Assembly (NCBI GenBank): GCA_965153355.1
Contig: OZ231128.1
Location: 19,282,001-19,346,000, forward strand
DNA from: Flaccisagitta enflata
Taxonomy: Eukaryota > Chaetognatha > Sagittoidea > Aphragmophora
Reading direction: 5' to 3'
DNA: 64,000 bases
In this document: positions 37,661-47,737 of the stretch, one piece after another
Numbering within the stretch: position 1 is the stretch's first letter
Layout of the letters: each line of letters begins with the position of its first letter
Translations under genes and position numbers: made by a program
The notes under the pieces: model-generated
The model's input: the letters and a program-made list of their open reading frames with translations, nothing else
Database searches by the model: none
What the model was told of the DNA's origin: nothing

Positions 37661-38538
37661 GCATCAGGAGGCTTCGGAGCCGCATTCTTCCTCTTCGTCG
37701 CCTGGACCATGCGACGAACCTCCTTATCATGCTCCCTCCTTCTCTTATTACTTTGGATTTTGCGCTCCAGAGTCTCCGAGCCAAGCTCTGTTTGATTAGC
37801 CGACGAGCGCATGAGAGTTTGTTTGTTGCAGCACACTGAAAGTTTTTCAAACTCTTTGAAGAGAAGAGATACTTCGACGTCCGGACTGATGGTACGATAC
37901 CACCAACGCGCCTGCATCCGTTGGTGTTTCTCTTCCGGCGTCGCAGTGTCCACTTCCGGGTCAATGTCTTTCTCCACCACCTCCCCATTCACTAACACCT
38001 CCTCCTCTGTCTCCATCCCCTCCTCCTCCACTCTTGCTCCATCATTGACCGATCTCTCTTCCTCTTCGCCCCCGCTGCGTTGACGTGCAGCTGCAGACGC
38101 TTGATCACGAGACGCTGGGCGACCGAAATCAAGGCAAAATTGGCGAGGCGATGGGGGCAAATCCGATGATGATGACGCCGCCGCGGAAGTGGTGGATAAG
38201 TCCGTCGGCGGCCGATTGATCGAGATCCGCCTCGAACCTCCATCTCTGATGACCACCAATGGAGGAAGCGACGCGGGATCAACGGCGTTGGATGGCTGTT
38301 GACGATTTACCAACGCATCATCTTGTTGACGCTTTTTATTCGCCATTTTTGCGTCTACAACGGAACGAAGGTCGCCATTGAAGGCTGCCAACGCGACAGC
38401 CTCCTCCTCCGCCCCGAACGACGTCGTGGATGCAGATCCTTCTCGAGTCGAGCCGTCGTTGAAGAGCCGATGAAGATCCAAGGATCCGTACGACGTCGAC
38501 ACGTCGGCTTCTGCCTCGAGACGCTGCTGACGGGACAT
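37360..38538 (-). CDS. Extra retrotransposon frame a, downstream of pol
   Basis: 392 codons from MSRQQRLEAEADVSTSYGSL. Low-complexity acidic middle (GMETEEEVLVNGEVVEKDID), then a basic C-terminal half (NKRRREHDKEVRRMVQATKR). No membrane segment, so not an env. Upstream codons to 38769 are open but AT-rich and probably untranslated. Composition suggests that the natural protein leaves this frame near 37650 and continues in frame b. No known family recognised. Confidence 0.5.
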   Translation of the reverse strand: MSRQQRLEAEADVSTSYGSLDLHRLFNDGSTREGSASTTSFGAEEEAVALAAFNGDLRSVVDAKMANKKRQQDDALVNRQQPSNAVDPASLPPLVVIRDGGSRRISINRPPTDLSTTSAAASSSSDLPPSPRQFCLDFGRPASRDQASAAARQRSGGEEEERSVNDGARVEEEGMETEEEVLVNGEVVEKDIDPEVDTATPEEKHQRMQARWWYRTISPDVEVSLLFKEFEKLSVCCNKQTLMRSSANQTELGSETLERKIQSNKRRREHDKEVRRMVQATKRKNAAPKPPDATSKSTLPQLHQRYLCSTQPQLHQRQFTLQHQEVVNRALDWFIPQISSNRVLVTSLPHKNRRDHVGERLHKRATCRVNKKGQIPKAKAPFKRLQARPLQQ

Positions 38539-38889
38539 CTTGACTCCGACGAGCGACTTCAAGATGCGAACTGACTTCGTAGATGGAATGACGTCGTCAG
38601 CGGAAGCTTTGAAATGTTCGTATTGAGAACTGATAATGATAGGAACGGATTTTGGCACAATAATATGTACATATAGACAGAGCGAATGAATCAGTGTTTT
38701 GATGTGTAAGTGGAAATGGACAACATAATTGACAAGAGGAAAGATGAAAGCATGGATAATCAGAACCAAATATGAATAATAACAACTCTTTGTAAATATA
38801 ACAAGTCAGAGTTTCAATCACTCATATCTATAGTTACTAATGGACAGGCCCATGCGCCTTTTTCTCTCTCTCTCAAAACTTAGCGTTTT

Positions 38890-41800
38890 TTATGAGTCCA
38901 ATTCCAGCCGCACGAGCTTCGTGCGGTCTTTCGTCACGATCTTTCCATCTTGGCGCCGGATGTGAGCCCTCCGGACATGGGCTGACGAACCCTCGACGCC
39001 CATGACACGTCCTAAACTCCAATTGTGACGAGGCAGCGTTTCGTCCATGACGATGACCATGTCATCCACCGCAAAGTCTCTCTCGGATCTCGACCATTTG
39101 CTTCGCGCATGAAGAAGCGACAAATATTCGACCCTCCAGGATTTCCAAAATGCATCCACACGCGATTGCGCACGCCTCCACTGAATCTTCGCAGAGTCGG
39201 CGTCAGAGTTGACGCCTTGTTGCACCAGATCCAAAGGGGCGTGACCGGATGTTGATGGATTGAGGATATGATTTGGTGTGAGGGCCTCAGAGTCATTTGG
39301 ATCATCGCTGAGCGCTGTCAGAGGACGGCGATTGAGGATTCCTTCAACTTCGACAACGGCAGTGTTGAAGGCGTCGACGTGGAGGATGGCGCCAGTCGAG
39401 ATGGAAGCCAGATGGCGCTTAAAGAGAGCGACAATTCTCTCCCACACCCCTCCATAGTGAGGTGTTCTCGGCGTGATGAAATCCCACCGAAGGCCGCGCC
39501 GCTGCAATTCGGGAGTTGACGAGCGGTTCCAAGCTTCCATTTCCTTCTTGAGGATATTGTTGGCGCCAACTAGATTCGTCCCGCAATCTGACGTGAAACG
39601 GCGGATTCCTGGGCGCCTTGCTGCAAAGCGGATGATTGCATTTACCATCGCATCGGCTGACATGTTGAAGAGCAATTCCACATGGACGGCGCGTGACACG
39701 AAACAGGTGAACACTGCGATCCACACCTTGTGATCAGCACGCCCGTTCATCTTGACTAGGAAATGCCCCATGACATCCAATCCAGTCTCTGCAAAGACAG
39801 GCGCAGGATTGACACGATTTGATGGAAGATTAGCCATTTGCTGATTTGCGTTCTTTTTAAAGTTCTTCTGGCATCTGAAGCACGTGTTGACGACGCTCTT
39901 GACAGCCTGAAGACCTTTTGTAATCCACACAAATTGGCGTAATTGGCACAATGTATGCTTTGCACCCGCGTGAAAATCATTGTGATGATAATGGCGAATC
40001 AATGATTTCACATTCTCGTCTTTTGGCGGCAGGATGAAGGGAAATTTAGCGTCATGTGCGATGTCGGCGTTTTCCAATCGACTGCCGACGCGAATGATGC
40101 CGTCGTCGTCGACGAAAGGATTCAATTTCCGCATCTCTTTATTTTTTATGATGAAGTCATGACGGCTTCCTGGCTTAAAGACTTTTCCCAACTCCAGTTG
40201 ATCGAAGACGTCTGAATAATGATGCCGCTGCATTGACTTGACGAGCTGTTTGCGCGCCTCCTCCAAAACGTCTTGCGTCACTTCCGGTTTAGGAAGGAGA
40301 TCCTTTGCTGCTCGTGTCTTCGCCCTAGGATACGCTCTCCACCTTTTGATTGCAATAAGAACCATGCCGATGACCCGCAACTTATGCATCCATTTTCCCC
40401 GAGAAGCTGCTGCAAGAAGTATCGCGTCAGCCACTTGCTTCTTTTCACTTTCAGCCACATATAATGCGGCGACTTGTGCAGAAATAGGGCACGTCGCGAT
40501 GTTCGTCTTTGGCCATTGATCTTCGGGAAGACGCAAAAATGCAGGACCGTGATGGAATTGACGCCATTTTTCGGCTTCATGGGCCTGGATGCCTCTGCTA
40601 CAGTGGTCCGCCGGGTTATTTGACGAATCAACCCAGCGCCATTGTTGAGGATCAGACCCGCTATGGATCTTGGAGAGACGATTGGCGAAAAATACAGGCC
40701 TCGGTTTCGCCGGATTGTAAATCATCTTTAGTGCAGATTCAGAATCAGACCAAAATCTGACGACAAGATTGTCCAATTCGATGGTCCTTCCGACGAAGCG
40801 TTTGAGCTGCACTGCTTTTTCTGCGGATACAATCTCGACGCGTGGAACGCTGTTGTGATGAGAAGCACGTTTGGGATTAAGTGGAATGACGTGGGATTTG
40901 GAGGCGATGAATGAAATGTGAACATCTCCGTCTCGATTGACTTGGCGTCGATATGCAACTGCTCCATATCCGCCTTTTGGAGCCGCATCGCAAAAGATCT
41001 CAATTGTTATTTCCGCAATGTCACTATTGTCGACGCCGCCATTCCACCAGCGTTCAATTCGGTATTGTTGTAGAAGAGGCCAAGATGAAGTGTAGCGGAA
41101 GAAGGATTCCTCGACGCTCTCTTCCAAGGGCGAATCCCATCCCACTTCCTGTGGACGACAGAGTTGAAGATGTCGTCTGCCGATGTATGCGCTTGGGCTC
41201 CAAAATCCCAATGGATCATAAAGTTTAGCTTGCATGGAGACCAATTGACGAGGTGTTTTCGCTCTAAGAGTTTTGAATTCCTCGTCGCAGATGAAGATGA
41301 AGACGTCTTCCGCCGGAAGCCATGAGACGCCCAACACCTTCGTCGGCGCATCATCTTGCTTATCTGAGATGGGAATTGGCACGTTCGGATCTCCATCCAT
41401 CAATTGCCGCGCATTACTTTTCCACTTCACAAGGTCCATCCCGCCTTCAGCCATCGCCGCCACTGCATCCACCTTCAACTGCAGTGCTTCGTCAACCGAA
41501 TCCCCACCCCCACTTCCGTCGTCGACGTAGAAGCCGAAACGAATAAGATCGTAGACGTTGTAGGGATATTTGGGCCGGATTACTTCAGCATGCTTTCTGA
41601 CGGTAAAAGACGTGACGAATGAGCTGGATTGGCTACCGAAGACATGTGATAAGAACAGATTCAAAATGGCTTCTCGTAGAGTACGGTCTTTGAACCAAAA
41701 GAATCTGAACAGATCAGCGTCGTCAGGATGGACGCGGATTTGGTGGAAGAACGCCTTTATATCACACATAAAGGCGATCTTCCACTGACGAAAACGCATG

Positions 41801-42942
41801 AGGATGTCCATCAGGCTATTCATCAAATTTGGGCCTCCGACGAGCAAATCATTGAGTGAGATCCCGTCGGTCGCCGCACGCGCATCGTGACATACGCGCG
41901 TTTTTCCGCGCAATTCGACAATATGAAGCGGCAAGTACCAGCGCGGCTTCTCAATGCCGTCGTCGTCGTCGACGTTGTCAATCTCAATCGCCACTCCCGT
42001 CTCGTAAAACTTCTCGATTTCACGGAAGACTCTTTCTTTGAAGGCTGGATCACGCTTGAAGCGAAAACGTTGGTTACCGAGTCGCTTCATCGCAGTCGGT
42101 CGTGATTTCACTCTTCTCAGAATCTCCATGATTTTTTCGTGATGAAATTTCCATGTGACGGGAGCAAAGTACTTTTTCACAATTGGGCAAAAATATGTCT
42201 TTTCCTCTAACGTTTTGCACGCTCTGACATTTTCAAGGGAATCACCCATCTCCTCTTGCGAGACGATTGATGATGCAAAGTCATGGTAGAAGATGCGGTC
42301 AATGTTGCTGTTGAGGACGCGATTGTCGAGGATGCGATCGATGTTATCGTTGAGGACGCGGTCATCCGTCGCGATAGCGTTGATCGACGCAATATCTCGT
42401 CCTCTTTTGCCCGTTTTTCCACATACAGTCCAACCGAATAGACATCTGAAGCAAGTCAAAGATCCTGAAGGCCCTCGACGGATTTCTTGAGCGACGGCGG
42501 CATCCGCATGCGCCGCTCCGATGATCATCATCACACCGCCTTCAGCTTCTGGAAATTTTATGCCTTCGATGTGAGGTTGGTCAGATAGGTCGCGGAGAAA
42601 AGGAGGAATGTCGCGTTCACTCGTTAACAAATCACCCACCAATGCGTCGTTGACGTCGACGACGTATTCTTCGTCGACCGATTGCATAGTGAATGATGCG
42701 ATGAAACGATCCTCAACAACATGACTTCCCACAGTAATCACCGTCATTTGCACTGTTTTTGTTGGAATCAGAAGACTGCGAATGACATTAGTACTGATCA
42801 CGTCGCGATCAGCGCCCGAGTCGATCATAGCGTAAATCGTCCTCTGCGCACCCGAAGAATTGTTTATGATAGTCACTGGAACAATCGGACGGACAACGTC
42901 GTCGAATGAAGAGACGGACCGCGACGTTGCCGTCGCCGCCAG
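38890..42942 (-). CDS. pol: BEL/Pao Pol polyprotein (protease, RT, RNase H, integrase)
   Basis: Replicates and integrates the element. The open frame begins right after the gag TGA in the same frame; there is no ATG at the start, so expression probably needs stop-codon readthrough. Counting from the GTG at 42876: aspartic protease IDSGADRDVIS near residue 18; RT with catalytic GFYVDDGSG near 450; RNase H-like segment with FCDAAPKGGYGA; integrase zinc region (HTLCQLRQFVW ... NTCFRCQKNF, about 965-1005); core with GLDVMGHF, FTSDCGTNLVGA and HYGGVWERIV; C-terminal domain ending GKIVTKDRTKLVRLELDS. All catalytic motifs I can see are present and no internal stop interrupts the frame. Confidence 0.88.
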   Translation of the reverse strand: MAATATSRSVSSFDDVVRPIVPVTIINNSSGAQRTIYAMIDSGADRDVISTNVIRSLLIPTKTVQMTVITVGSHVVEDRFIASFTMQSVDEEYVVDVNDALVGDLLTSERDIPPFLRDLSDQPHIEGIKFPEAEGGVMMIIGAAHADAAVAQEIRRGPSGSLTCFRCLFGWTVCGKTGKRGRDIASINAIATDDRVLNDNIDRILDNRVLNSNIDRIFYHDFASSIVSQEEMGDSLENVRACKTLEEKTYFCPIVKKYFAPVTWKFHHEKIMEILRRVKSRPTAMKRLGNQRFRFKRDPAFKERVFREIEKFYETGVAIEIDNVDDDDGIEKPRWYLPLHIVELRGKTRVCHDARAATDGISLNDLLVGGPNLMNSLMDILMRFRQWKIAFMCDIKAFFHQIRVHPDDADLFRFFWFKDRTLREAILNLFLSHVFGSQSSSFVTSFTVRKHAEVIRPKYPYNVYDLIRFGFYVDDGSGGGDSVDEALQLKVDAVAAMAEGGMDLVKWKSNARQLMDGDPNVPIPISDKQDDAPTKVLGVSWLPAEDVFIFICDEEFKTLRAKTPRQLVSMQAKLYDPLGFWSPSAYIGRRHLQLCRPQEVGWDSPLEESVEESFFRYTSSWPLLQQYRIERWWNGGVDNSDIAEITIEIFCDAAPKGGYGAVAYRRQVNRDGDVHISFIASKSHVIPLNPKRASHHNSVPRVEIVSAEKAVQLKRFVGRTIELDNLVVRFWSDSESALKMIYNPAKPRPVFFANRLSKIHSGSDPQQWRWVDSSNNPADHCSRGIQAHEAEKWRQFHHGPAFLRLPEDQWPKTNIATCPISAQVAALYVAESEKKQVADAILLAAASRGKWMHKLRVIGMVLIAIKRWRAYPRAKTRAAKDLLPKPEVTQDVLEEARKQLVKSMQRHHYSDVFDQLELGKVFKPGSRHDFIIKNKEMRKLNPFVDDDGIIRVGSRLENADIAHDAKFPFILPPKDENVKSLIRHYHHNDFHAGAKHTLCQLRQFVWITKGLQAVKSVVNTCFRCQKNFKKNANQQMANLPSNRVNPAPVFAETGLDVMGHFLVKMNGRADHKVWIAVFTCFVSRAVHVELLFNMSADAMVNAIIRFAARRPGIRRFTSDCGTNLVGANNILKKEMEAWNRSSTPELQRRGLRWDFITPRTPHYGGVWERIVALFKRHLASISTGAILHVDAFNTAVVEVEGILNRRPLTALSDDPNDSEALTPNHILNPSTSGHAPLDLVQQGVNSDADSAKIQWRRAQSRVDAFWKSWRVEYLSLLHARSKWSRSERDFAVDDMVIVMDETLPRHNWSLGRVMGVEGSSAHVRRAHIRRQDGKIVTKDRTKLVRLELDS

Positions 42943-45900
42943 TCATGCCGTGGCGTTAGAAGAGATCACCTCCGTAGGATTGGCTGCCTCCGCCGTCGAC
43001 GGAGCTGTTGGTGCTACTGCAGCCGCATCCTCTGACTTTTTGAAGGGAGCCAGCGGTACTTTATTTCCCTGCTTATTTTCTCCTTTCTTCTCTTCTTTTT
43101 CTTCTTTCTTATAGGTGCGCCCGTGGAGAATCGTTGCGTGCCGCTTCTTGCATGTTTGGCAAGTCGGTCTGTTCGCGCATCCTTTGGCGTTGTGTCCTGG
43201 CGCGAGGCAGTGGAAGCAGAGACGACGAGACATGATCTTTTGAACTCTCGCGTCCACTTCCAACTCTAACAGCTGATTACATTCCTCTGTTTGATGCATT
43301 CCACTGCAGACGTTGCAGCGGTCCGTCGACTGCGTCTTTTTCTTGCCATTGGTCAAAGCATCTTCATATGATGATGGCGCTTCTTTCTCTGTAGTTGCGA
43401 CTGCTGCCACTGATGCTGTTTTGCAGCTTGCGCCTTTGTTGCGCTGAATCACCGCCCATGTCTCGATCATATTGACCAAGTTGTCGAATGAAAATAATTG
43501 TCCGTTTTGGGCTGCTTCATGTTGCTTTTCCCAGAATTTATCTGCAAGATGAGGGACCCTCTTGTTGAGGATCTCCTGCAGCAGCTCGTCGCGATAGCAT
43601 TGTTGCACCTCTCCACAGGTCCTCGCAATCTTCTTTGCCTTTTGCAACCTTGCTGACAAATTGAAATGCCTTGCATGGTCGGCCGACTGGATCTTCGCCT
43701 CCGCGATGATTTCGTTGAACAGCGCCGCAATGTTGCAGCGCCTTGCCATAAAGACGACGTCCATTTTTGCGAAGGCGTCGTCAATTTCTCCTCTTGCTGT
43801 CGCTTCAGTTGCATCAATCGTCGCAGTTTCAATGATCTCTTTTGCCGGACCAGCAAACCACTTAGGCAATTCCAATAAGATGTCCATTTGCGTCAAGCCT
43901 TCATGCTTCTCAGCATCTTTGAACTTCCTCTTCCACATCATAAAGTCGGTGGATGAAAGCTCCTGCAGAGGCTTCTCAGGTCTTGCTCTCTCCAACGCTT
44001 TGAGGCCGACCTCCCTTGCTCGCATGAGATCATTGTACGTCGCTCTCTCCAAAAACCTGTCCAGAGCCGGATTGTTGGGCATCTGAACATGGACTTCCGG
44101 TTGACGGGCTACTTGATGATGCTCCACTTGATGATACGCTGGGGGTTGTTGGATGAAGGCGTATTGACCCCCGACTTTTACCGGAGATCTCTTTTTGGTG
44201 GTTTTTACACTCCACCCAACCTCCTCTTGCTGATTCACTTGTTGTTGACGATCATCTTGATGGAATCGGGGAGCATCAAAATCTTGGCGGACGTACTGTC
44301 GTTGTTGTTGTTCCTCTTTTCGTTGTTTCTCTTCTGCTCTTGCTGCGGCAAGGTCGAAGTCTCTCTGCTGAATCTGCATCTTCAAACTATCCACTTCCTG
44401 CTGCAAACGTTGATTCTGCTGGATGACTTCCGCTTGAGGCGTTGCTAGAGGCGCTTGCGCTACTTTCGGCGCCTTTGGCTGCAATCCACTCATTGTCTTC
44501 TTGGGAGCGACTTTTCTTCTTTCTTTATCTTGCAGCTGCTGTGCCAACTTCGCGTCAGCGGCCTCTTGCTTCTGCCTCCTGCGCATCGCCTCCGTCGCAT
44601 CACCTCCGCTTCCGGCTGTGTTGAAGACCTTTTCCTCTTGATGGGGAAGACCAGTCTCCCTTCTAGCAGAACCAATCTGCTTCTCGAAGATCACTTCCGG
44701 TGCGGTAGGGAGAATCGTTGCTGCTGGGGTTTGATGATGCTGATCCTGATGCTGTTGCTGTTGTTGAAGCCGTTGCTGCTGCCACTGTTGATGTTGAAGC
44801 TGCTGTTGCTGGTCAGGACGCTGTTGCTGTTCATTCTGCTGCTGCAGTTGACGCTGACGCTGTCCTTGCTGCTGCTGCTCCAACTGTTGCTGCTGCTGCA
44901 TCGGCTGCTTGACGGACGTTTCCACTGACTGCACATGACGTTGCTGTATGTTCGAATTGAACAATCCCGGATTGAAATTTCTGAAGATAGATCGACGGTC
45001 TTTTGGCGGATGCTGCGGCTGCTGCTGGTCCAGCTCAGACAGTTGTCTAAGCTTCACATCCCGCTGCTCTAAAGCTCCACCAATGCCGCCGTCGTTCAGG
45101 CTATTCCAGTGCTTTCGTTGCATTTCTGCCGCATTGTTGAATACTCCTGCTCTTCTATTTTCATCTCGTTGCTGCTGCTGGCGAAAGTTACACATTCTGT
45201 CGTATAACTCTTTGTCTTCTTGTGATGAGCTTCGCTGTTGGAATCCCAATGGCACCGCGATCGGCGCCTTTGGAGCTGTTGCTGCATCACCACCTTCACC
45301 TTCAGCCATCATGCGCAGACGTTGATCCGCAAGGCGTTGCTGTCTCTCTTCTTCTGTCTCCTCACTGATGTTCATGCTTTCGACAGGATGGTTATTTGAA
45401 GCTGGAGGATCCACTACCACCGCTGGGATCGCGGCGGAAGGTTGCTGTTGCTGCTGCTGTTGCTGTTGCGTATTTTCTCCTGCATCGTTTTGCCGCTGTT
45501 GTTGTTGTTCGTGCGGCTGCATTGCCGCTTGATGTTGTCGCAGCTCTTGTTGTTGTTGCTGTTGCTGTTGTTGCTGCTGTTGATCGTATTGTTGCTGTTG
45601 TTGAGCCACAGATTGTGGCGCCGGCTGCAGGATTTGATGTTGTTGTTGATCTTGTTGACAAAATTGTTGGAGTTGCTGCAACTGCTGCTGCTGCAACAGC
45701 TCTTGCTGCTGCCGTTGAGCCGTCGTTTGCTGCTGCTCCTGTGGTCGGTGGAGTTGACGTTGCTGTTGGAGTTGCTGCTGCTGCATCTGCAATTGATGCT
45801 GCTGCTGTTGCTCCTGTTGCTGTCGCTGCTCCTCCTCCCGTTGTTGCTGCTGCATATCGTCAATCAGCCGACGGCCTTGTCGCATTTCCTCCTCCAACTG

Positions 45901-46761
45901 CCTACCCCATCTGTCTCTCTCAGCACTCCTGTTGACGAAGCGCCTCGCCCTCTCCTGCGGCGTCAATCCATTGATGATCCCGCGGCCTCTTGCAAGAGCG
46001 TCGGCGTCGTCGAGATCCGCAAGCATGTCGTCAGCTTGCTCCATTGGAGACGCACGCGCAGGTTCGATTTCCGAGACCAAATCTGATACCCATTGATTGA
46101 CGGCATCTCCTCTTTGGATCGGCGGCAGATTTAAAAATTGGCCGCCAGTTGGAGATTGCGCACCATGTCGCGGGACCGGAAGTGGAAGATACTCGGATCC
46201 GTCGGGGTTTGGCGAAGACGTTCGCATCCTTGGAGTCGGAGCGCCTGTAACATTGTCACGGGCGGCGTGAGTGTCAGTTGGGAGACTGTTCCATGAGAAT
46301 TCATTGACGGGTCTTTTGCGATTCCCAATGTCATTGTGCACTGCGTTCACGATGTCGGCGTTAGAAGGAAAACCCTCTGGATAGTTTTCACGATCAAAGA
46401 AACGCATGGAGTCCCATTCGCGCCGGATTCGACGCAAAGTAGACGCCGCGAATCGAAGAGGGTCGCCGGGCATCGAGTCGAGCGCCATTTGCCTTGCATA
46501 CGATATGAAGTCGTAGACCATGTCCCGAAGTCCGTGTCGAGCGCCGTCTGATTCACAGGCGGCGTCGTCGAAGTCATTCGTTCCTTCGGTGCAAGTAGAA
46601 ACGGCGTCGAAAAGGCGCCGGCATCCTTCCATCTCCGCCGTAATGTCGTTCCTCATTGCGCGCAAACGATTCGACCTCGGACACTGATTCAAACCGAAGT
46701 GAGATACACGAGATGACGTTGAAGCGGTCGAGACGGTGTCGTCGTTGCGCGCGGCTGCCAT
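42943..46761 (-). CDS. gag: BEL/Pao Gag polyprotein, Gln-rich
   Basis: Nucleocapsid/capsid precursor that packages the element RNA. I chose the ATG at 46761 (MAAARNDDTVS); the upstream ATG of the frame (46857) lies in the LTR. The 1272-residue protein has a long Gln-rich middle (about residues 310-480 and 660-740, CAG/CAA mixed), then a region resembling the BEL Gag core (MDILLELPKWFAGPAKEI). Near the C-terminus are zinc knuckles: CNVCSGMHQTEEC (about 1149) and CFHCLAPGHNAKGC (about 1182), then CQTCKKRHATILH (about 1203), the usual BEL pattern. It ends in TGA (42945-42943), after which the same frame continues into pol. This is unusually long for a Gag, mainly because of the poly-Gln. Confidence 0.85.
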   Translation of the reverse strand: MAAARNDDTVSTASTSSRVSHFGLNQCPRSNRLRAMRNDITAEMEGCRRLFDAVSTCTEGTNDFDDAACESDGARHGLRDMVYDFISYARQMALDSMPGDPLRFAASTLRRIRREWDSMRFFDRENYPEGFPSNADIVNAVHNDIGNRKRPVNEFSWNSLPTDTHAARDNVTGAPTPRMRTSSPNPDGSEYLPLPVPRHGAQSPTGGQFLNLPPIQRGDAVNQWVSDLVSEIEPARASPMEQADDMLADLDDADALARGRGIINGLTPQERARRFVNRSAERDRWGRQLEEEMRQGRRLIDDMQQQQREEEQRQQQEQQQQHQLQMQQQQLQQQRQLHRPQEQQQTTAQRQQQELLQQQQLQQLQQFCQQDQQQHQILQPAPQSVAQQQQQYDQQQQQQQQQQQQELRQHQAAMQPHEQQQQRQNDAGENTQQQQQQQQQPSAAIPAVVVDPPASNNHPVESMNISEETEEERQQRLADQRLRMMAEGEGGDAATAPKAPIAVPLGFQQRSSSQEDKELYDRMCNFRQQQQRDENRRAGVFNNAAEMQRKHWNSLNDGGIGGALEQRDVKLRQLSELDQQQPQHPPKDRRSIFRNFNPGLFNSNIQQRHVQSVETSVKQPMQQQQQLEQQQQGQRQRQLQQQNEQQQRPDQQQQLQHQQWQQQRLQQQQQHQDQHHQTPAATILPTAPEVIFEKQIGSARRETGLPHQEEKVFNTAGSGGDATEAMRRRQKQEAADAKLAQQLQDKERRKVAPKKTMSGLQPKAPKVAQAPLATPQAEVIQQNQRLQQEVDSLKMQIQQRDFDLAAARAEEKQRKEEQQQRQYVRQDFDAPRFHQDDRQQQVNQQEEVGWSVKTTKKRSPVKVGGQYAFIQQPPAYHQVEHHQVARQPEVHVQMPNNPALDRFLERATYNDLMRAREVGLKALERARPEKPLQELSSTDFMMWKRKFKDAEKHEGLTQMDILLELPKWFAGPAKEIIETATIDATEATARGEIDDAFAKMDVVFMARRCNIAALFNEIIAEAKIQSADHARHFNLSARLQKAKKIARTCGEVQQCYRDELLQEILNKRVPHLADKFWEKQHEAAQNGQLFSFDNLVNMIETWAVIQRNKGASCKTASVAAVATTEKEAPSSYEDALTNGKKKTQSTDRCNVCSGMHQTEECNQLLELEVDARVQKIMSRRLCFHCLAPGHNAKGCANRPTCQTCKKRHATILHGRTYKKEEKEEKKGENKQGNKVPLAPFKKSEDAAAVAPTAPSTAEAANPTEVISSNATA

Positions 46762-46825
46762 TGTCCAATTTCGTTTTCGGAGGTCGAAGACGGAAAGAAT
46801 CGAGTCGTTTTTTAAATTGTTGAAA

Positions 46826-47737
46826 TATAAATTACGCCCACGAGTTTCAACTGGCACTGTCTATGAGCGTCTATCTGACTGACGACTTGTGGTGAAAGAA
46901 AGTTGGCCGATTGGAAAATAGGAAGGCGATCGTCTCGTTTATTCCATAAAAATTTCAACAACTGAAGAGAGGGGGAAAAATGAAAGGGAAAGTGGGCGTT
47001 AATTGTGATCAGCAAACGCAAAAGATAACATGAAATCGAGATAGGACACAATAAGGACAGAAACAGCACATGACAACATGTTCATCTTCTTCAGAGCCCA
47101 TGCCACCTGATAATACCTGCCCCTGCCCCGGCCCATCCCATTAAATTCATCCATATCATCCCTATAGCAAGCTGATCGGGCAAGCGATAAAAACCATACT
47201 AAAATCCGGCGATAAAAATGCAAAAGGGCAAAAGACAAATAACAGACCGGAAGACAAGATAAAACAACGATAATAAAAACAAACACGCGTCTATAAAACT
47301 TACTTTTAGGCCCACTTTCGTTGGTTTCAACCCACAGTCTGTCGAAGTCAAATTAACGTTAATTGTCCGTTCATTAGTTTATCTGCAATAAAAAGATGAG
47401 AGATTATTGAAATTAGTGAATTCCAAGGGCGCATTCAGACGATCACGAAAAATCAATCAATCACTTTAAGAAGCAATGCCGTAAATAAATAAAATCAATC
47501 AATCCAAAAATTGGATGATACGAAAGACGAGATACGTATGTTCGCCTACGTAATAAAAACAAATGGCACCAAATACAAGGCGCAACCATATGGTTACCCA
47601 TCTAGCGTTCAATATAAAAAATGGCGAGAAACAAAAGACGCGGGCATTGAATAATCGAAAAAGAGAAAAAGCCAAAAGCACGCAAAAGAGACAAAAGCAC
47701 ACATACCCAATAGACGGACGGACATACATTTCTAACA
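46826..47737 (-). repeat. BEL 5' LTR
   Basis: 912 bp, near-identical to 34457-35370. On the - strand a possible internal exon (47382-47304) sits between TTTTTATTGCAG (acceptor-like) and AAAAGTAAGTTTT (donor-like), which may be used for spliced leaders of subgenomic RNAs. Confidence 0.9.

Larger units (their letters stand above)
34457..47737 (-). mobile_element. BEL/Pao LTR retrotransposon, 13.3 kb, apparently recent
   Basis: Two ~913-bp LTRs differ by about one substitution (GGCACAAAATA vs GGCACCAAATA) and two 1-bp indels, and a 5-bp target duplication flanks the whole. On the - strand the order is 5' LTR, gag, pol (protease, RT, RNase H, integrase), extra coding region, 3' LTR. It is inserted in the 78-bp array of the host gene, antisense to it. 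A purine-rich AAAAATGGGGCAGAA (- strand) directly before the 3' LTR (35371-35385) is a candidate polypurine tract. I could not assign a tRNA primer site next to the 5' LTR. Confidence 0.92.

Noticed and set aside
36426-38538. env gene of the BEL element
   Set aside because: No signal peptide, membrane segment or Cys-rich ectodomain in the three frames.
38299-46086. Many + strand frames across the BEL element
   Set aside because: Shadows of gag, pol and the extra frames, whose - strand motifs are clear.
46762-46857. Upstream ATG of gag
   Set aside because: Lies inside the 5' LTR. The ATG at 46761 is in the internal region and begins the better-looking protein.
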